Positions 12,061 to 23,319 of a DNA stretch of 64,000 nt are shown in pieces. Every line of letters starts with the position of its first letter. The stretch's first letter is position 1. This DNA comes from Dicyema japonicum (Eukaryota; Dicyemida; Rhombozoa; Dicyemidae). The stretch covers positions 395,772 to 459,771 of the forward strand of contig RDEW01000027.1 in NCBI GenBank assembly GCA_011109175.1, written 5' to 3'. A program made the translations under genes and the position numbers. The notes beneath the pieces are model-generated. The model was given only the letters and a program-made list of their open reading frames with translations. It made no database searches and was not told where the DNA came from.

Positions 12061-12140
12061 GTTATGGAATAGGTAACTACCAGTCCGCCGGTTGGCCTGG
12101 ACTGTTCCTCCGGGTACCCCTTATCCTTGCTATCCATCCA
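12040..12140 (-). repeat. Family A segment shared with 3767-3850
   Basis: Reverse-complemented, this reads GGTACCCGGAGGAACAGTCC then AGGCCAACC, an 18-base insert relative to the other copy, and CCTATTCCATAACTTG then TTTTAATTCATTTTCA. The same blocks follow the RT of the copy at 2.0-3.8 kb. In that copy the segment is at the 3' end; here it precedes ORF1. One explanation is a head-to-tail pair of family A elements. Confidence 0.6.
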
Positions 12141-12149
12141 ATTACTAAT

Positions 12150-13430
12150 TTATCTCCAGAACGTTGTAGGTACAAAGCCAGTACGCCCATATCCATTTAG
12201 TTCTCCCTTTGTAGGTCCTTTCCCCACTATGTTATTCCACGGTGGTCCCAAACCGTCTGCAGGGACCGATGATGTGGTTAACAAAGTCCCATGTAGATCT
12301 CGATTCGACTTTAGGGAACAATTGGTGTGTGGTACCCCCCTGTAAGTCCCAACTCCAGTAGTATTCATGCTTGAAATAATTTGTTATAAAATATATAAAC
12401 TCATCGTGGGCTCTTAACAACACAATTCGATAATTAATCAATTAATGGCCCTTTCATTTACAGTTATTGTCGGAAGCACGATACACACATTATCCACTTC
12501 AGAAAAACGATTGTCTTAAAATAAGTAAAATTTTTTAAGACTGAGATGGGGGAAGTCCAGGTCTAGCAAAGAGAACTCCAAATTGCTCCCATCCAGAAAT
12601 GGATGAGGTCACCATCGTAGGCAGGAAAATCCCATTCTGCTGGTCTTTAGGATTAACGAATTTGATAAACTAATCCGATAAGGTTCACACCAAAATTGAG
12701 CTCCAGTAGAATTAACCATATTTTCAAAGCTTTTGGGCAGGATTTCCCCGCAAGAAGACTTCCTCAATAGTGTCGTAGAACGTTAGAGATCTTGGTCAAG
12801 TTCGCTGCGGCAAAATTTGTCCCCAAAGCGGCACATGTATAACCAATTGGAGGTTAATGTACTGCCTTTAGAAGGTATCAAATCCATTTAGGCCTTTGGA
12901 GTCTCTAAGTTTTTCCAGAAAAGCCTTCATAAAGTTATCTTCCTCGTATAAGCGTTATTACCCTTTCAATATGGGTCGAAAAAGTTAAGAAGGTGTTGAA
13001 GGTAACTTCGAGGATCATCTGGACTTTGTTTTATTAAATATTTTTCTCGTTTAACATGAATTAATAGTTTCCCCAGTCTTCTGCTTGACGTGAAAGGGTC
13101 AAAACTGAGTTCTCAGGACTTCCATAAAGCCACAAACTCAGATTATTCAAGCTGTCCGGTAAGCTTCGCGTCAATGATACTCAACTCAACTATATCAGTA
13201 CTTTGTAGTCACTTTGTAGAATTGGTAAGTTATAAGATTGAATAAGAGGGGAAATAATGGAGAACTCCGAGGAGCGCTATTTGGTAATAGTCTCGACTCA
13301 GAACATCGATTATCCTGGCGTACTCGCTCCCGGAGACCGCTCAAGAAATTCCCAAACCATAACTTCAGATTTGCGTCAATGTTCGACGAATAAATTTTGT
13401 GGGTGATGGGTTACGTTCCTAGACGTTAGA
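12150..13430. other. No recognised gene
   Basis: Overlapping ORFs on both strands at 12127-12441 resemble no family I know and may be untranslated sequence of the neighbouring element. From 12450 to 13430 I see nothing coding. Confidence 0.35.
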
Positions 13431-14520
13431 AAGAGGTGGAACTGGTTTTTGTAAGGAAACCAGGAAAACCTAGTAGCTATCGCCTTATTAGCCAATTTCC
13501 TGCGTCGCTAAAAGTTTAGAAAGAGTAATACACCAGAGGTTAGCCCAGGAATGCATAACAAAAGACATCAGACCGACAAGTAGGATTCCCTGAGGGGCGA
13601 TCATGTGGTGATTGCCTTTGTAGTTGACCTCTCAGATCCCCAATTAGAGAAAGATGAATAAGTGCACAGTTGCACTGTTTCTTGATTTGGAAAGGGAGTT
13701 CGACTCGGTCTAGCACGACAGCCTCTGATGCGCCCTTGTCGAGGCAGGAATTCTCCTGGAGGTGAGAAGTTAGATCTCCAGCTTCTTGGAAGACCGGATG
13801 AACTACGTGAGGTATAAAGGTTGGCGATCTAGTTTGTTTAGATCTAACAGGGGAGTTTCATTAGGGTCGGTGATGGTTTCATTAGCCCCGCCCTTTTTAA
13901 TATATACGTCAACGTTTCCTTACCCAGGCAATGTGAGAACGGAAATGGCTGTCTACGCCGATGACATAGTACTCTGGGGTCAATCATGAAGACCAGATGT
14001 GGCGTGTCGGAAGATGTAAGGTGCTGTTGATGAAATCATACGCTGGTTTAATAGCAGAGGATTCAGGATCAAATCTGAAAAGTGAAGGTTATTAGTTTTT
14101 GTCGCCCTAAGCGGTCTACTAAAATATAATACCTCTATGGATTCATATAGGTACTTTGGAGTGACTCTCAACTCCAAGTGTAGCTTCCAGGAGCACACTC
14201 CCGACGTTAAGAGGTGAATTTTGCAAAGATTGGGTGCGATGAGGGCTTTTCAGCTGAGCCTCGATGCCTGGGCAAAAGTGTTCAACTCCATGGTGTTGCC
14301 TACGCTCACCTACGTCGCACTCCTGGTATTACAGGGAGGAACGAGAAAAGTGCCTCAAATATCTGAGGAAGGTCCGGCGGCGCGCAATAAGGATTCTTAG
14401 GATAGAGCGCCATCACTGGATAGAGGATACAGAGATTTTAAGGGTACAGAGGAGGTAATAGAGAAGATCTCCGTAAGCGATAGGACATGGCAAGGGGAAG
14501 ATGAGAGAGGCGAAAAGGAC
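13430..14520 (+). mobile_element. Family D (jockey-like) RT, degraded copy 1
   Basis: Broken plus-strand frames give VRKPGKPSSYRLIS near 13450-13495, ALFLDLEREFDSV near 13670-13710, a mutated palm core (GVSLGSVMVSLAPPF, 13852-13896) where GVPQGS is expected, and VYADDIVLW near 13950-13976. Then follow SYRYFGVTLNSKCSF near 14141-14190, RLGAMRAFQLSLDAWAKVF near 14228-14284 and a KYLRKVRRRAIRIL thumb end near 14355-14400. This order is the jockey-clade RT. It is dead by many stops and shifts. Confidence 0.75.
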
Positions 14521-14789
14521 AAAAAGTTATCTTGCCTAACTATTATTTTTTTGTTTAATAAAGAGTTAAATGGTCCTCCTCAAAACAGAGTAAATGCCTT
14601 TTGGTCGATTGAACAGACAATCGACTTTTCCTGTCCTTTGTTTAGGCCCTCTGCTGTGAAGTCTTTTAATGTATTCAGGTGTGAGACAGTCGATCGCCCC
14701 TCTTTGAAGCCATGTTGAACCTAGGTCTGTAGGAGCCGGGGTCCTCCGTTAGTTCCCCGGCTTCAGGATTGGATGATTAACATATAGTT

Positions 14790-15430
14790 TGCATATAGCG
14801 GAGATTGAGTTGAAATTGATTGAATGGTTGAGAATGGTCGTTAGTGCAAAACAACTACAGTTCCCAATTTTTTCAACAGGATCGCTGGGGTCCAGTCTGT
14901 CCCACATGAATGCGTGTTGTTTTAACGAGAAATCTCCGATGCTACATTTCTCGGTTGTAAATACAAGATGGATGCCCTCTTTTTGGTTCCAATTTAGTGT
15001 TCGATGGAATGTCTTGTAGGGTTTGTGACTTATTCTCACACAATGCTTCGTGAACTTGTTTAGACCCATCTGGTAATCAGGTCTTAGATTAATGTCCGAG
15101 ATACTGTTGAATTTTAACTCACATGAGAAAAAATTCCTCACTAAAGGCCTGAAAAAGTTGAATGTTATACGCGCGCTTGTCCGGAGGACTCGTTTGAATT
15201 TGGATGCTTCTGTTGAAAAACTCTACCGGCAAACTATCGCGCCGGCTGTGGAGTATGCCTCTGTTGCATGGAAATTCGCGCTATCAGAGACTACGCTCCA
15301 CAGAATCAATTCAATATACCGGAAAACTATATTTATGATGGGCCATTATTCTGGATCAATGGTTAATCCCCTACTCACGGAAGCTGCGACCCGTAGTCGC
15401 TGAACAGATTCCTTAGAGTTGTAAGGAGCG
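14790..15430 (+). mobile_element. Jockey-like RT thumb fragment
   Basis: The ORF 15092-15403 reads LNFNSHEKKFLTKGLKKLN, VIRALVRRTRLNLDASV, then LYRQTIAPAVEYASVAW. This is the region after YADD in jockey-type RTs, where rows of similar text precede a final Y-x-S-x-x-W. Just upstream, FNEKSPMLHFS (about 14915-14960) fits the preceding strand of the palm. A 130-codon ORF on the other strand (14749-15141) overlaps it and is probably fortuitous. Confidence 0.6.
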
Positions 15431-15572
15431 AACATGTATAGTTTTGAATGGATCAGCTTTTGTTCTAAAATTAATCAAAGTCGGAAGAGCATATTCATAA
15501 TGTTCAGCACAATACTCCAAGGCGAGGACAATCTCAGCAGTTGAAAGAGATCTCCCACAACGTGTTGGTCCA

Positions 15573-16583
15573 TTAGATGTTACTCCACCCGTTCAACATC
15601 ATAGACACTGTCTTGTCCTGGAGTCTTTGCCGACAGTCTTCATGTATTTGGTCGTACACACGATCGAGCAATGGACCACCAATTTGATGACGAGAGGGTA
15701 AACGATACCCAGGAAAAAGCACTTGGACGAATTTGACAAATTCTGGATTTTCTACGGCAGCAGAAGGAGTGTTAATGAAATATATGTATCTAGCGAGTTG
15801 CATGCAAATCAAATTTTTCTTCGATGACGTCATCATAGTAACGAAATTGATTAAAGACTGGTCCTCATCCTTGGGAGGAATTCGCTAATCAAATCACTTT
15901 CAGGTTTCGACGGATTTTCAGGGAATCAATATTAGTTCAACATAACAAATGATGCTGCTCATCCGAGATCTTGTACCTCTTTCTCGCGATTACGGCATCT
16001 GGCTCGACTCCCGGTCTTTCCAGGAATAATACGTTTATCAAAGTGAGCCCACAAGGCATCACAATTTCTTTCAGACATTAAAAAAATTTAAATGATTTTT
16101 TTGATTTTTTTAATGATTTAAATCATTGATTTTTGTTGTTGATTAAAATCAAATGATTTAAATCAACAACCCAGATACATACGCAGGACCCTCTTTGACC
16201 TACAAAGAGCCTTGTCGAAGATCACCCCCCCTCAAGAAGACTCAACTTGGACCCGCCGAATCCATGATTTTATCTCAACACGGGCCATTAGGACACTTCA
16301 ATATAACAAAGTCTTGGAGCGCTTCCCCCGGATATCAGTCCAACGGAACAATCGCTCCCGAGGAAGATCAGAATCGGACTGGCTCGCCTACGGTGTGGAC
16401 ACCACCCTTTTCTGGCTGGCAGAGTAGTTCGAGACCTTTTTCCCTGCCTGGACCACCGGATGCAAAAGTCGAGGATCTCTGGGAGCGGCCTGTCCGGACT
16501 GCACGCTCTTTGATGGTCGCCGGCTTCCCACTTGCTGGCGAAGCCGGGGTTAATAATTTAATTTAATTTAATCAACAACCCTG
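15573..16583 (-). mobile_element. hAT DNA transposon end with BED finger and transposase fragment
   Basis: The minus strand starts at a terminal sequence CAGGGTTGTTGATTTAAATC (interrupted by a later insertion) and runs through AT-rich subterminal repeats of GATTTAAATCA (16085-16170). The ATG at 16078 begins a BED-finger-like MSERNCDALWAHFDKRI ... ARCRNREKEV. A frame break follows, then ORF 15573-15836 reads ARYIYFINTPSAAVENPEF, FPGYRLPSRHQIGGPLLDRV and MMLNGWSNI, which matches the start of the hAT transposase catalytic region (hinge before the first DGWSN-like motif). The C-terminal two thirds and the far end are missing, so it cannot move itself. Confidence 0.8.
16173..16569 (+). mobile_element. 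Family D 3' end inserted in the hAT terminus, with target-site duplication
   Basis: The insert is flanked by AATCAACAACCC at 16161-16172 and again at 16570-16581, a perfect 12-bp direct repeat made from the hAT end. The insert has a 5'-truncated body and ends in GGGGTTAATAATTTAATTTAATTT. Its frames show LPRKIRIGLARLRCGHH near 16353-16403 and DAKVEDLWERPVRTARSL near 16460-16512. These are the cysteine-poor remnants of the jockey RT C terminus (LPR-x-x-R-x-x-L-x-x-LR-x-G, and LW-x-RPV). This is a textbook target-primed insertion. Confidence 0.85.
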
Positions 16584-16775
16584 ATTGGTAGGAAGTTCCC
16601 TTCCCCATCGGATTCCTCTGCAGGGATAAGACAAGGTTCTTTCGCACAGTATTGGAACAATGGGAAACCGCAGACGTCGGATGGCTCATTTGTTTGCGTA
16701 AACTGGGATTACCTAACTGTCTGACGTTTTTTCTGTCTTTCTTTCTCGGTGATCCCGGCGTTCTAAATAAATAAA
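16584..16775 (+). mobile_element. Family J 3' end
   Basis: About 16660-16720 reads a run of Arg codons, then CTGGGATTACCTAACTG with an in-frame stop, then TCGGTGATCCCGGCG and an AAATAAATAAAT tail at 16765-16775. This layout matches the family J ends at 600-755 and, reversed, at 35620-35720. Little coding remains. Confidence 0.45.
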
Positions 16776-16812
16776 TCCATCAAGGTCTCCCTCATTAATA
16801 CTGCCATTGTTA

Positions 16813-17459
16813 TCAATTTTCTGTAACATCTTTTAAATCTTGGAAAGTAAACCATTGTTGTTCATGGCAGTGGCCTAGTTTCCTTCTTTTTAAACGTTTT
16901 GTACTTTCAGAGATCTCCTTGTTCAATGCTTGGATCTTGTTAATAGCGTTTCTCGTACGTTTAAGGCAATTCCTTTCCTTTATTTGCTTGAAAGTTTTAA
17001 ACATCGTAATTCCTCTTCAAGAGTCTTAGGATTCCTTTATCGACAAATAAATTCTCCCTCGAAAACCACTCTATTTAAGTGATAACCCTATCTAGGGAGT
17101 TGAAAGTATAAGGGTGGAAGTTAAATAAGGACAAATCAACATATTTTTAAATCCTGTCCAGTTATCATTAATATAGTCATAAATTATGACATATGTTTTG
17201 CCCGAGTCGATGGAGAGGAATTGATCTTAATCACAAGGGGGTTATGGTCGCTGCGTAAGTCATAATTTACCGAACAGCAAATAAGAGGTGCAAGCCATGG
17301 TGAACAAATAGTAATATCCGGCGATCTTACAGAACCTTTATCATTGAAGAGAAATAGTTTATTACTCTTAGGGTCGTTCACAACAGACAAATTTGAGAAA
17401 TAATTAGATTCCCCTTGTGTCTGGAAATTGTTTCCCATACCACGAAGGGTGTTGGACAC
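16813..17459 (-). mobile_element. Family A fragment: endonuclease end and linker
   Basis: The minus ORF 17184-17459 reads SPDITICSPWLAPLICC and YDLRSDHNPLVIKIN, the SDH-containing C-terminal part of an apurinic-type endonuclease domain. The ORF 16813-17004 (basic, KTFKQIKERNCLKRTRNAIN) fits the helical linker before the RT. The RT itself is absent. It lies just downstream of NDC80 on the same strand. Confidence 0.7.
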
Positions 17460-17580
17460 AACAAGTTTTCCACATTATCGAGGCCAGACAAATCTACGGA
17501 AAATCCTTTGGCAAAGGAGACTGAGGGGAAAAAAGTTAAATTAATGTTTTATATACAATAAAAAGACAAAAACTGTATTA

Positions 17581-18817
17581 CTACAAATAATAAAATTGAT
17601 TAATTAAACTTTGTTGATCACTTAACTTCTGTTTCAACTCATCTTCCCTTATCTCAAATATAAATCACATCTACCTTAGAGTGGCATTCATTAATGGCAC
17701 TAATGAACGAGTTATGACGCTCACATATTAAATTCAGACATTTCAGATATTTATATCTGTGTAGAAAGCCATCAAGGATATTCGAGGACTCATCAAACCG
17801 GTCTTCCACCAATTTCTGCAAATAAAAATCACTTATACATCAATCACTCCAAAATTTTGGATATCTAGAAGAGAGAAATCTTTGTTATAGACCAGTTCCA
17901 ATTCGAGAGTATCATCAAGACTTATGTCGTTAAAAGAGATCACAAATTCCACGATCTGACTTGTTTAAAAAATTCAACAGCGTCATAAATGATCTTATTC
18001 TTATCAATCAACTCGTTTAGTTCGCTAATTTGCTGACTCGACTCAACCAGGGAGTTCGAAATGGACTCCCCCATACTTAATTCCGACTCTTCGCTCAAAC
18101 AAGCAAAAAAGTCCTTGGCATATTCAACTTCAGCATCTAGAAAATTATAGAAAAATTTTAACTTTTCTGGATTATTTTATCATTCAAATGAGAGATCATT
18201 CTCTCATATTGTTGACGATTATTCTTTCTGTAGATCCTCGAGGAAATCCTGTTGTTCTCTTCTTCCAGTTGGGCTACTTTCTCCTCATTATGACTGTAAT
18301 AGTATATTTCTTTGTCCAATTTGCTTAAATCTGAGTCCAATTCTCTAAGGTCCTTAATACACTGTCCCAATAAAGGGTACATTTGTTCTTCTAATTCTTT
18401 TTCTAAGCAATCGGGAATATCCTTAATTGAAGATGTCAGTTTACTTGGATTCTCGGTGTATCTTCTAAGTTTATTAAGGTGACAAGCCAATGGAGAACAT
18501 TTGTTATGTTAGCACGGTTTTCAAGGCGGTCAGGATTAAGAAAGTTGTTGATTGTAAGACGATATGGGGAACCAAGTAGGTTAAAAAAGGAAATAATCTG
18601 TCTTTCTTTCATTTTAATCAAAAATTTGGAGTTTTCTAAAATCCTGAATATAAACTTAATATAATAGGTAAAAATGTACGTTAAAAATGTCTCGGAGGCC
18701 TGCAGTTGTTGTGGCACTCAGGATTCGCTCAGAATAGTTGGGAAACGAATTTTTTTTTAGAAACTATGATTTTTTAAAACACAACACCTGTTTAATTTCT
18801 TGTTTTAAGTTTGACAT
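17581..18817 (-). CDS. NDC80: NDC80 kinetochore protein, eight exons
   Basis: NDC80 binds microtubules within the outer-kinetochore Ndc80 complex. The ATG is at 18817-18815 and the stop at 17583-17581. Introns: 18764-18787, 18655-18679, 18422-18444, 18137-18162, 17956-17978, 17816-17838 and 17653-17674 (22-26 nt). Spliced, it encodes 356 residues without a stop. The N-terminal calponin-homology head is clear: ILSATTTAGLRDIFN (24-38), LLGSPYRL (64-71) and HWLVTLINL (93-101) fit the family's LQ-P-x-x-x-DF, LGYPF and LxWLxxxI blocks. Acidic and basic coiled coil follows, then the FEIKF-like strand IVEFVISFNDISLDDTLELE, then more coil. The protein is short for the family (usually about 600 or more residues), mostly through less coiled coil. 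The reading frame is continuous only if the tiny introns are removed. Confidence 0.93.
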
Positions 18818-18959
18818 TACAGCACAACGACAACACAAAAGAACAAACTTATAAAATTTTATTTTAAATAAATTAAAAAAATTAATTTCAAATTATAGAC
18901 TCAACTGAATAAGGATTCTATTCTTGTTGGAATAACTCTTTAGCTAGGTCTCGATGATG

Positions 18960-20840
18960 TTTGGAATGCCGATGCGATCAAGTGGCTGACAGGAAATGAC
19001 TATATCCGCTGTCATGAAGATGAATTCCCTCACCACTTCATGCTAAGCCTGACTGTCATGAGGGCTATCGAAGACGCCGGGTATATTTTTCTTCTGGAAC
19101 CTATCGGATTTGACAAAGATGACGGTAAGCGGCCGGATGGCGAAACAACCATGAGATGAAGTCAAAGGAGGTGTCTTGCTTGCGATTCAACGTAGTATCA
19201 TACAGATCCTGGTAACCCTTTGGATTATTACCCAATCCGAAGCACTAGGTCGTCCGCTTGTGGGCCAGGATTCCTGACATTTCAGGAATCCGTTAATTTT
19301 TTCTTGTCTGATCCTAGGGTTGGTTAGAAGTATGCCCAGGGACTGACGATGAAGCGCCCAAATTTGTTGGATAGTACGTATCAACACATGTAGCATCCCA
19401 AACCAGGTTACAGATATTATCGAACGGGAATGTAGTCATCCCTTCGGGCGTTTGCCAGATTAGAAACGCTCGGTAAATAAATTAAGTTTTTTACTGCAAA
19501 TCTTAACTACTCTGAAAACTACTTAAAACACACAGGGTTATGATTATTTTGTTTATTAACGTCTGGTGGCATCTCCTATAAGACAGTTTCATTTAGTTAA
19601 TTGAGATGACAATCAAATTAAGTTCCTCTTGAGTAGTAAGATTTTACTTAACCAACAAAGTACAAGCTATGAGTGAAAACGACTGTTACTCGGAGAGACT
19701 CTGGGCCGCTTGTGTATATTTGACATGCATACATCATTATTCCTTCTGAAAAACAGTCTCAACGTACAGAGGCTTGCATATGCCCTAAGGACTGCTCCCT
19801 ATTTCCCCTAATGTGACCAACTTGCGCAGATTAACAGGATCTTCCGTACGACAGCGGAGCATATCTTCAACGTCCGGTTCGAGGATTACTCATTGAAGCA
19901 AGCACGCTGCCAGTGAGACTCGGAGGGCTTGGAATTCGCAACCCAGTAGACCTTTCTCTCCCTGCATATCTATCGTCGCTAATGGCCTGTCACCCTTGTC
20001 AAGAGATTCTACACTCTCCCTACTTGAATTCTCTATTGACAAGGACACCAGCCATGCTCGTGAGGCCTGGAGCCGTGCTTATCAGCTTTATCTGCCTTCC
20101 TCGTTCTATCAGCGGGGCCTGGACGATGCTATATGCTGGATTTTTTCGAGAATTTGCTAGTGTCATCTAGCCAACATCGCCGTGCCTGTTTGTTGTCAAA
20201 GGCGTCTTCCGAGATCGATGCCTGACTAAACGCAATGGAGTTATGGATACTTCCTGGATGATGAATGCGTCCGTATTGGGATCTTATGCGACTGGGATTA
20301 TAAGTCTGTGTTTCACAACCGTGCCGACACGGAGACCAGATCGACTGTTTTGGCCTACACCCTCTCTCCTGCAGGAAGAGTTCAGGCAGATTTCCAGACA
20401 CATGGCGTGAACGAGCTCGTTAAGAGAGCTTTTGACGCCGCCGGACACCCCTCCATGCTCGAACCAGTCGGTCTTTGCAGGCGGGGTGGGAAACGACCAG
20501 ATGGGATGACAATCCTCCCTTTTGAAGCCGGGAAACCTCTTGTCTGGGACGTCATTTACACCGACACGTTTGCCTCTTGCAGTCTACTTCAGAATGCCTC
20601 TGGAGCCTGTTCTGCCGCTGAGAAGCCGAGAAGTTGAAACGGGAAAAGTACACGGTCCTACCCAAGGATTTTTTTTGTTCCACTCGCCGTTGAGACGTCT
20701 GGTTCCCTTGCGCCTGCGACGCTGGAATTCTTGAGTCGTCTAGGAATTGGATCGCTACACGATCAGGAGATCCTCATGAGCGCTGCTAATTATTTGAGCG
20801 AATTTCGCTCGCCATCCTGAGAGGGAATAGCCACGCAGTC
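18960..20840 (+). mobile_element. Family C non-LTR RT remains: C-terminal region(s)
   Basis: About 19090-19160 reads EPIGFDKDDGKRPDGETT, a fragment of the same C-terminal motif as below. From about 19800 the text gives AQINRIFRTTAEHIFNVRFE, then PVRLGGLGIRNPVDLSLPAY (19907-19966), CRKSSGRFPDTW (near 20368-20404) and AGHPSMLEPVGLCRRGGKRP then DGMTILPFEAGKPLVWDV (20440-20550). These are the post-palm and C-terminal blocks of a non-LTR RT type common in invertebrate genomes. Frames break often. The end near 20820 (CATCCTGAGAGGGAATAGCC) recurs at about 39938. Confidence 0.75.
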
Positions 20841-20849
20841 AGGGCAGCC

Positions 20850-21905
20850 ACCATATGATCATTTACTCTCCTTTCTTTTATTTACTAAATAAATTATTCG
20901 AATTTGAAAAAAAACAAAGTACATTTCTGGCAGATCCAAAATACAATTAATCTTTGAAACTAGAGAAATTTAATCATAGATCGCACGTGTTTAATAAGAC
21001 TAAACAATGGACTGTTGTGTAAACATAGGCCTCTGTACTTAACTTAGCTTTATCTAGCGGTGCTCTCTTTCCTTACAGTTAACGCTCATACTAATTGTGA
21101 CACGTGGTTAATATCTTCAATCTACTGCTTAAATGGACTCTTTCAAGACCAGGTAGTGGTTATGATTCCATCCATACCTATAATTCCTCCGACCAGTTTG
21201 CATAAGATTCTCTTTTATACTCAGTCCCTTCCTTCCTTATTGTAGTTGTCTCAGGTGTCCGTGGTAGGATGACATCAAAAAAATCATTAGCTCTCCCTCA
21301 CTTAGCTAGATCGTTACCCGAAAGGATTGGATGAATTTTACCTTCTCCGACCGCGGAAACTGGATGTGTTTGATTACTAGTTTAAGTTCACAATTAAAAA
21401 AATCTTTGTTGATTCAGAATTACATGTGACTCTAACTATTCTTAATCCTTCTATACTGTCCTCAATTATAGCATGAGGTTGGTGATGGAGAAGCCATAGA
21501 CAAGTGGCGTCCCAGCCAGGTATTTCCTACCTTTACATGGAAAAAGAATTGTCAGACCTTTTGTTTGCGCATTCAAGTTAAAAGGGTTTCAGTTACACGG
21601 GACATCAAGAGCCCTCCTGCGATAAGCCCATGTATCAGCATGTGCCTCATACTTTTTTCAAATCTGTTTCAAGGAGAGAGCGTGAAGTCTTTAAAAGTTA
21701 ACCGTCTTTTCGATTCTGCATCGGTGGTTCTTGCAAAAATTAAGTCCAACCCGGAGGCAGATTCATATTTGTGTTGATCTGTCTAAAAGTGTCATTAGTG
21801 ATTTTATTGACAAGAGTTAAGGAGATTTCTGAAAGGTATTACATCTGAGTCCTACCATAAGGCTTGGACTCCACACCTGGACCCTTCCTTTTTTTATTAT
21901 TAATC
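20850..21905. other. No recognised gene; SINE head fragment near 21148
   Basis: At 21148-21165 GACCAGGTAGTGGTTA is identical to the head of the SINE-like copy at 43440, so a truncated SINE may lie here. Short ORFs (21060-21245, 21565-21777) show no family features. Confidence 0.3.
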
Positions 21906-21909
21906 TTTT

Positions 21910-23319
21910 TCAGGACGTTTCTCCCAGCTTTATATACGTGTCCTGGACCTTTGATCTCCTCCTGAAACCATTGATCCGATCCTCCACAATCTTGCTAATC
22001 GGTTCCAAGAGCTTGTTTTCGTCCTCGTTTAGACAGTCTTTCAGTTTCTTGTTAAAGGAGAGCTTAATTGCAGCTCTTCTAGTCTTCTCTAGGAGGGATA
22101 AGATCTTGTCCCTCTTCGGAGAGAAGAACCACCCCTCGCACCCATAAAGTAGGCTAGGGAGAATAACTCCCTTGAAGATAAACAGGTAAGTGTCACAGCT
22201 AACGTGTAACTTCCGTGTACATAGGAGCGACTGAAAGGCTCTCTTTCTCCTCCCTTTTATGTCGTCCATGTAATCTCCTGCGTGTCCATAGTCGACCCCC
22301 AGGTAGTGCAGACTGTGTGAATTGTTTACTCCCAGTGTGTATTCTTGTTTCAGGTGCTTTTTCAAACTGCTTATTCGGAGTGCGCAAGATTTTTCAGCAG
22401 AGAGCTTTAGCCCTCTCAAGTTGCACCAATGCTCAATCTGGTCGACATACTCCCGGATTCTTCCTTCAGATATAGAAGATTTTAGAGATGTGTCCACCAC
22501 GATTACGTCATCCGCATAAATAAGAAGACTAGTATTAATATTCCTCGGACGTGGAAAACTCGCCATAAATATATTAAACAAAATAGGGCTCAATACTGAA
22601 CCTTGAGGTACTCCTCTTTTGAATGATATTGCATCAGATATATATCCACACACCTTCACAAAAGATTGTCTTTCCTGAAGATAATTTCTTAGCCAAACAA
22701 ATAGGTATCTTGGAACACATGCTGATACAAGCTGCTTTAACAACGCTTCATGGCATACACTGTCGAATGCTTTCGAGATATCAAGACATAATAAGTTTAT
22801 TTGTCTTCTGGAATCCTTTGCTTTCATGATTTCAGAATTCAGTAGAAAGAAACAGTCTGCACAGCCTCTTCCGGGACGAAAACCCCACTGCTCCGGAATC
22901 AGAAAGTCATTCTCTTCTATATGTCTGCTTAGCCTTTTGAAAATGATACGTTCAATCACTTTCGCGAAAGAACATATTAAGCTAATTGGTCTGTAGCTTG
23001 CCGGATCTCTCTTTGGCTTCCCTGGTTTTGGAATCATCCTCACAACAGCTTTCTTCCATATTAAAGGGAGGTGGCCAAGTCGTAAACACCCATCATAAAG
23101 ACATTGCAGATAGTCAAATAAAATATCCGGACCCTCTTTGATAAGTTTCATTGATATGTGGTCATATCCTGGAGCATTGACCTTGCATTTCCTGATAGCC
23201 GTCATCACTTGTAAGACGCTGACAGTGCTATCAGCAATAGGCAGTTCCTTTTCGGAGTGTTTAAATATATCGGCAGACACCTTCTTTTTGTCATCAGGGA
23301 TCAAACTCCACGGATCCAC
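21910..23319 (-). CDS. Non-LTR retrotransposon reverse transcriptase, 469 codons open
   Basis: All palm motifs are present in one frame: IPKPGKPKRDPASYRPISL, GFRPGRGCADC, LDISKAFDSVCH (motif A with its Asp), GVPQGSVLSPILFNIFM (motif B) and LLIYADDVIVV (motif C with both Asp). They are followed by the LHYLGV strand and a thumb with YGCEGWFF and KTRRAAIKLSF. It copies RNA into DNA at a nicked target in the nucleus. The ORF lacks its endonuclease in frame, so the element is not autonomous as it stands. It is the best template in the window for classifying family A, which looks jockey/CR1-like. Confidence 0.9.
   Translation of the reverse strand: MDPWSLIPDDKKKVSADIFKHSEKELPIADSTVSVLQVMTAIRKCKVNAPGYDHISMKLIKEGPDILFDYLQCLYDGCLRLGHLPLIWKKAVVRMIPKPGKPKRDPASYRPISLICSFAKVIERIIFKRLSRHIEENDFLIPEQWGFRPGRGCADCFFLLNSEIMKAKDSRRQINLLCLDISKAFDSVCHEALLKQLVSACVPRYLFVWLRNYLQERQSFVKVCGYISDAISFKRGVPQGSVLSPILFNIFMASFPRPRNINTSLLIYADDVIVVDTSLKSSISEGRIREYVDQIEHWCNLRGLKLSAEKSCALRISSLKKHLKQEYTLGVNNSHSLHYLGVDYGHAGDYMDDIKGRRKRAFQSLLCTRKLHVSCDTYLFIFKGVILPSLLYGCEGWFFSPKRDKILSLLEKTRRAAIKLSFNKKLKDCLNEDENKLLEPISKIVEDRINGFRRRSKVQDTYIKLGETS

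Noticed and set aside
14749-15141. 130-codon open frame on the minus strand
   Set aside because: The plus strand carries jockey-type RT thumb text in the same place, and the minus product matches nothing I know. I could not exclude it fully.
22215-22829. Plus-strand ORFs within 21.9-23.3 kb
   Set aside because: They lie antisense to the 469-codon RT frame.
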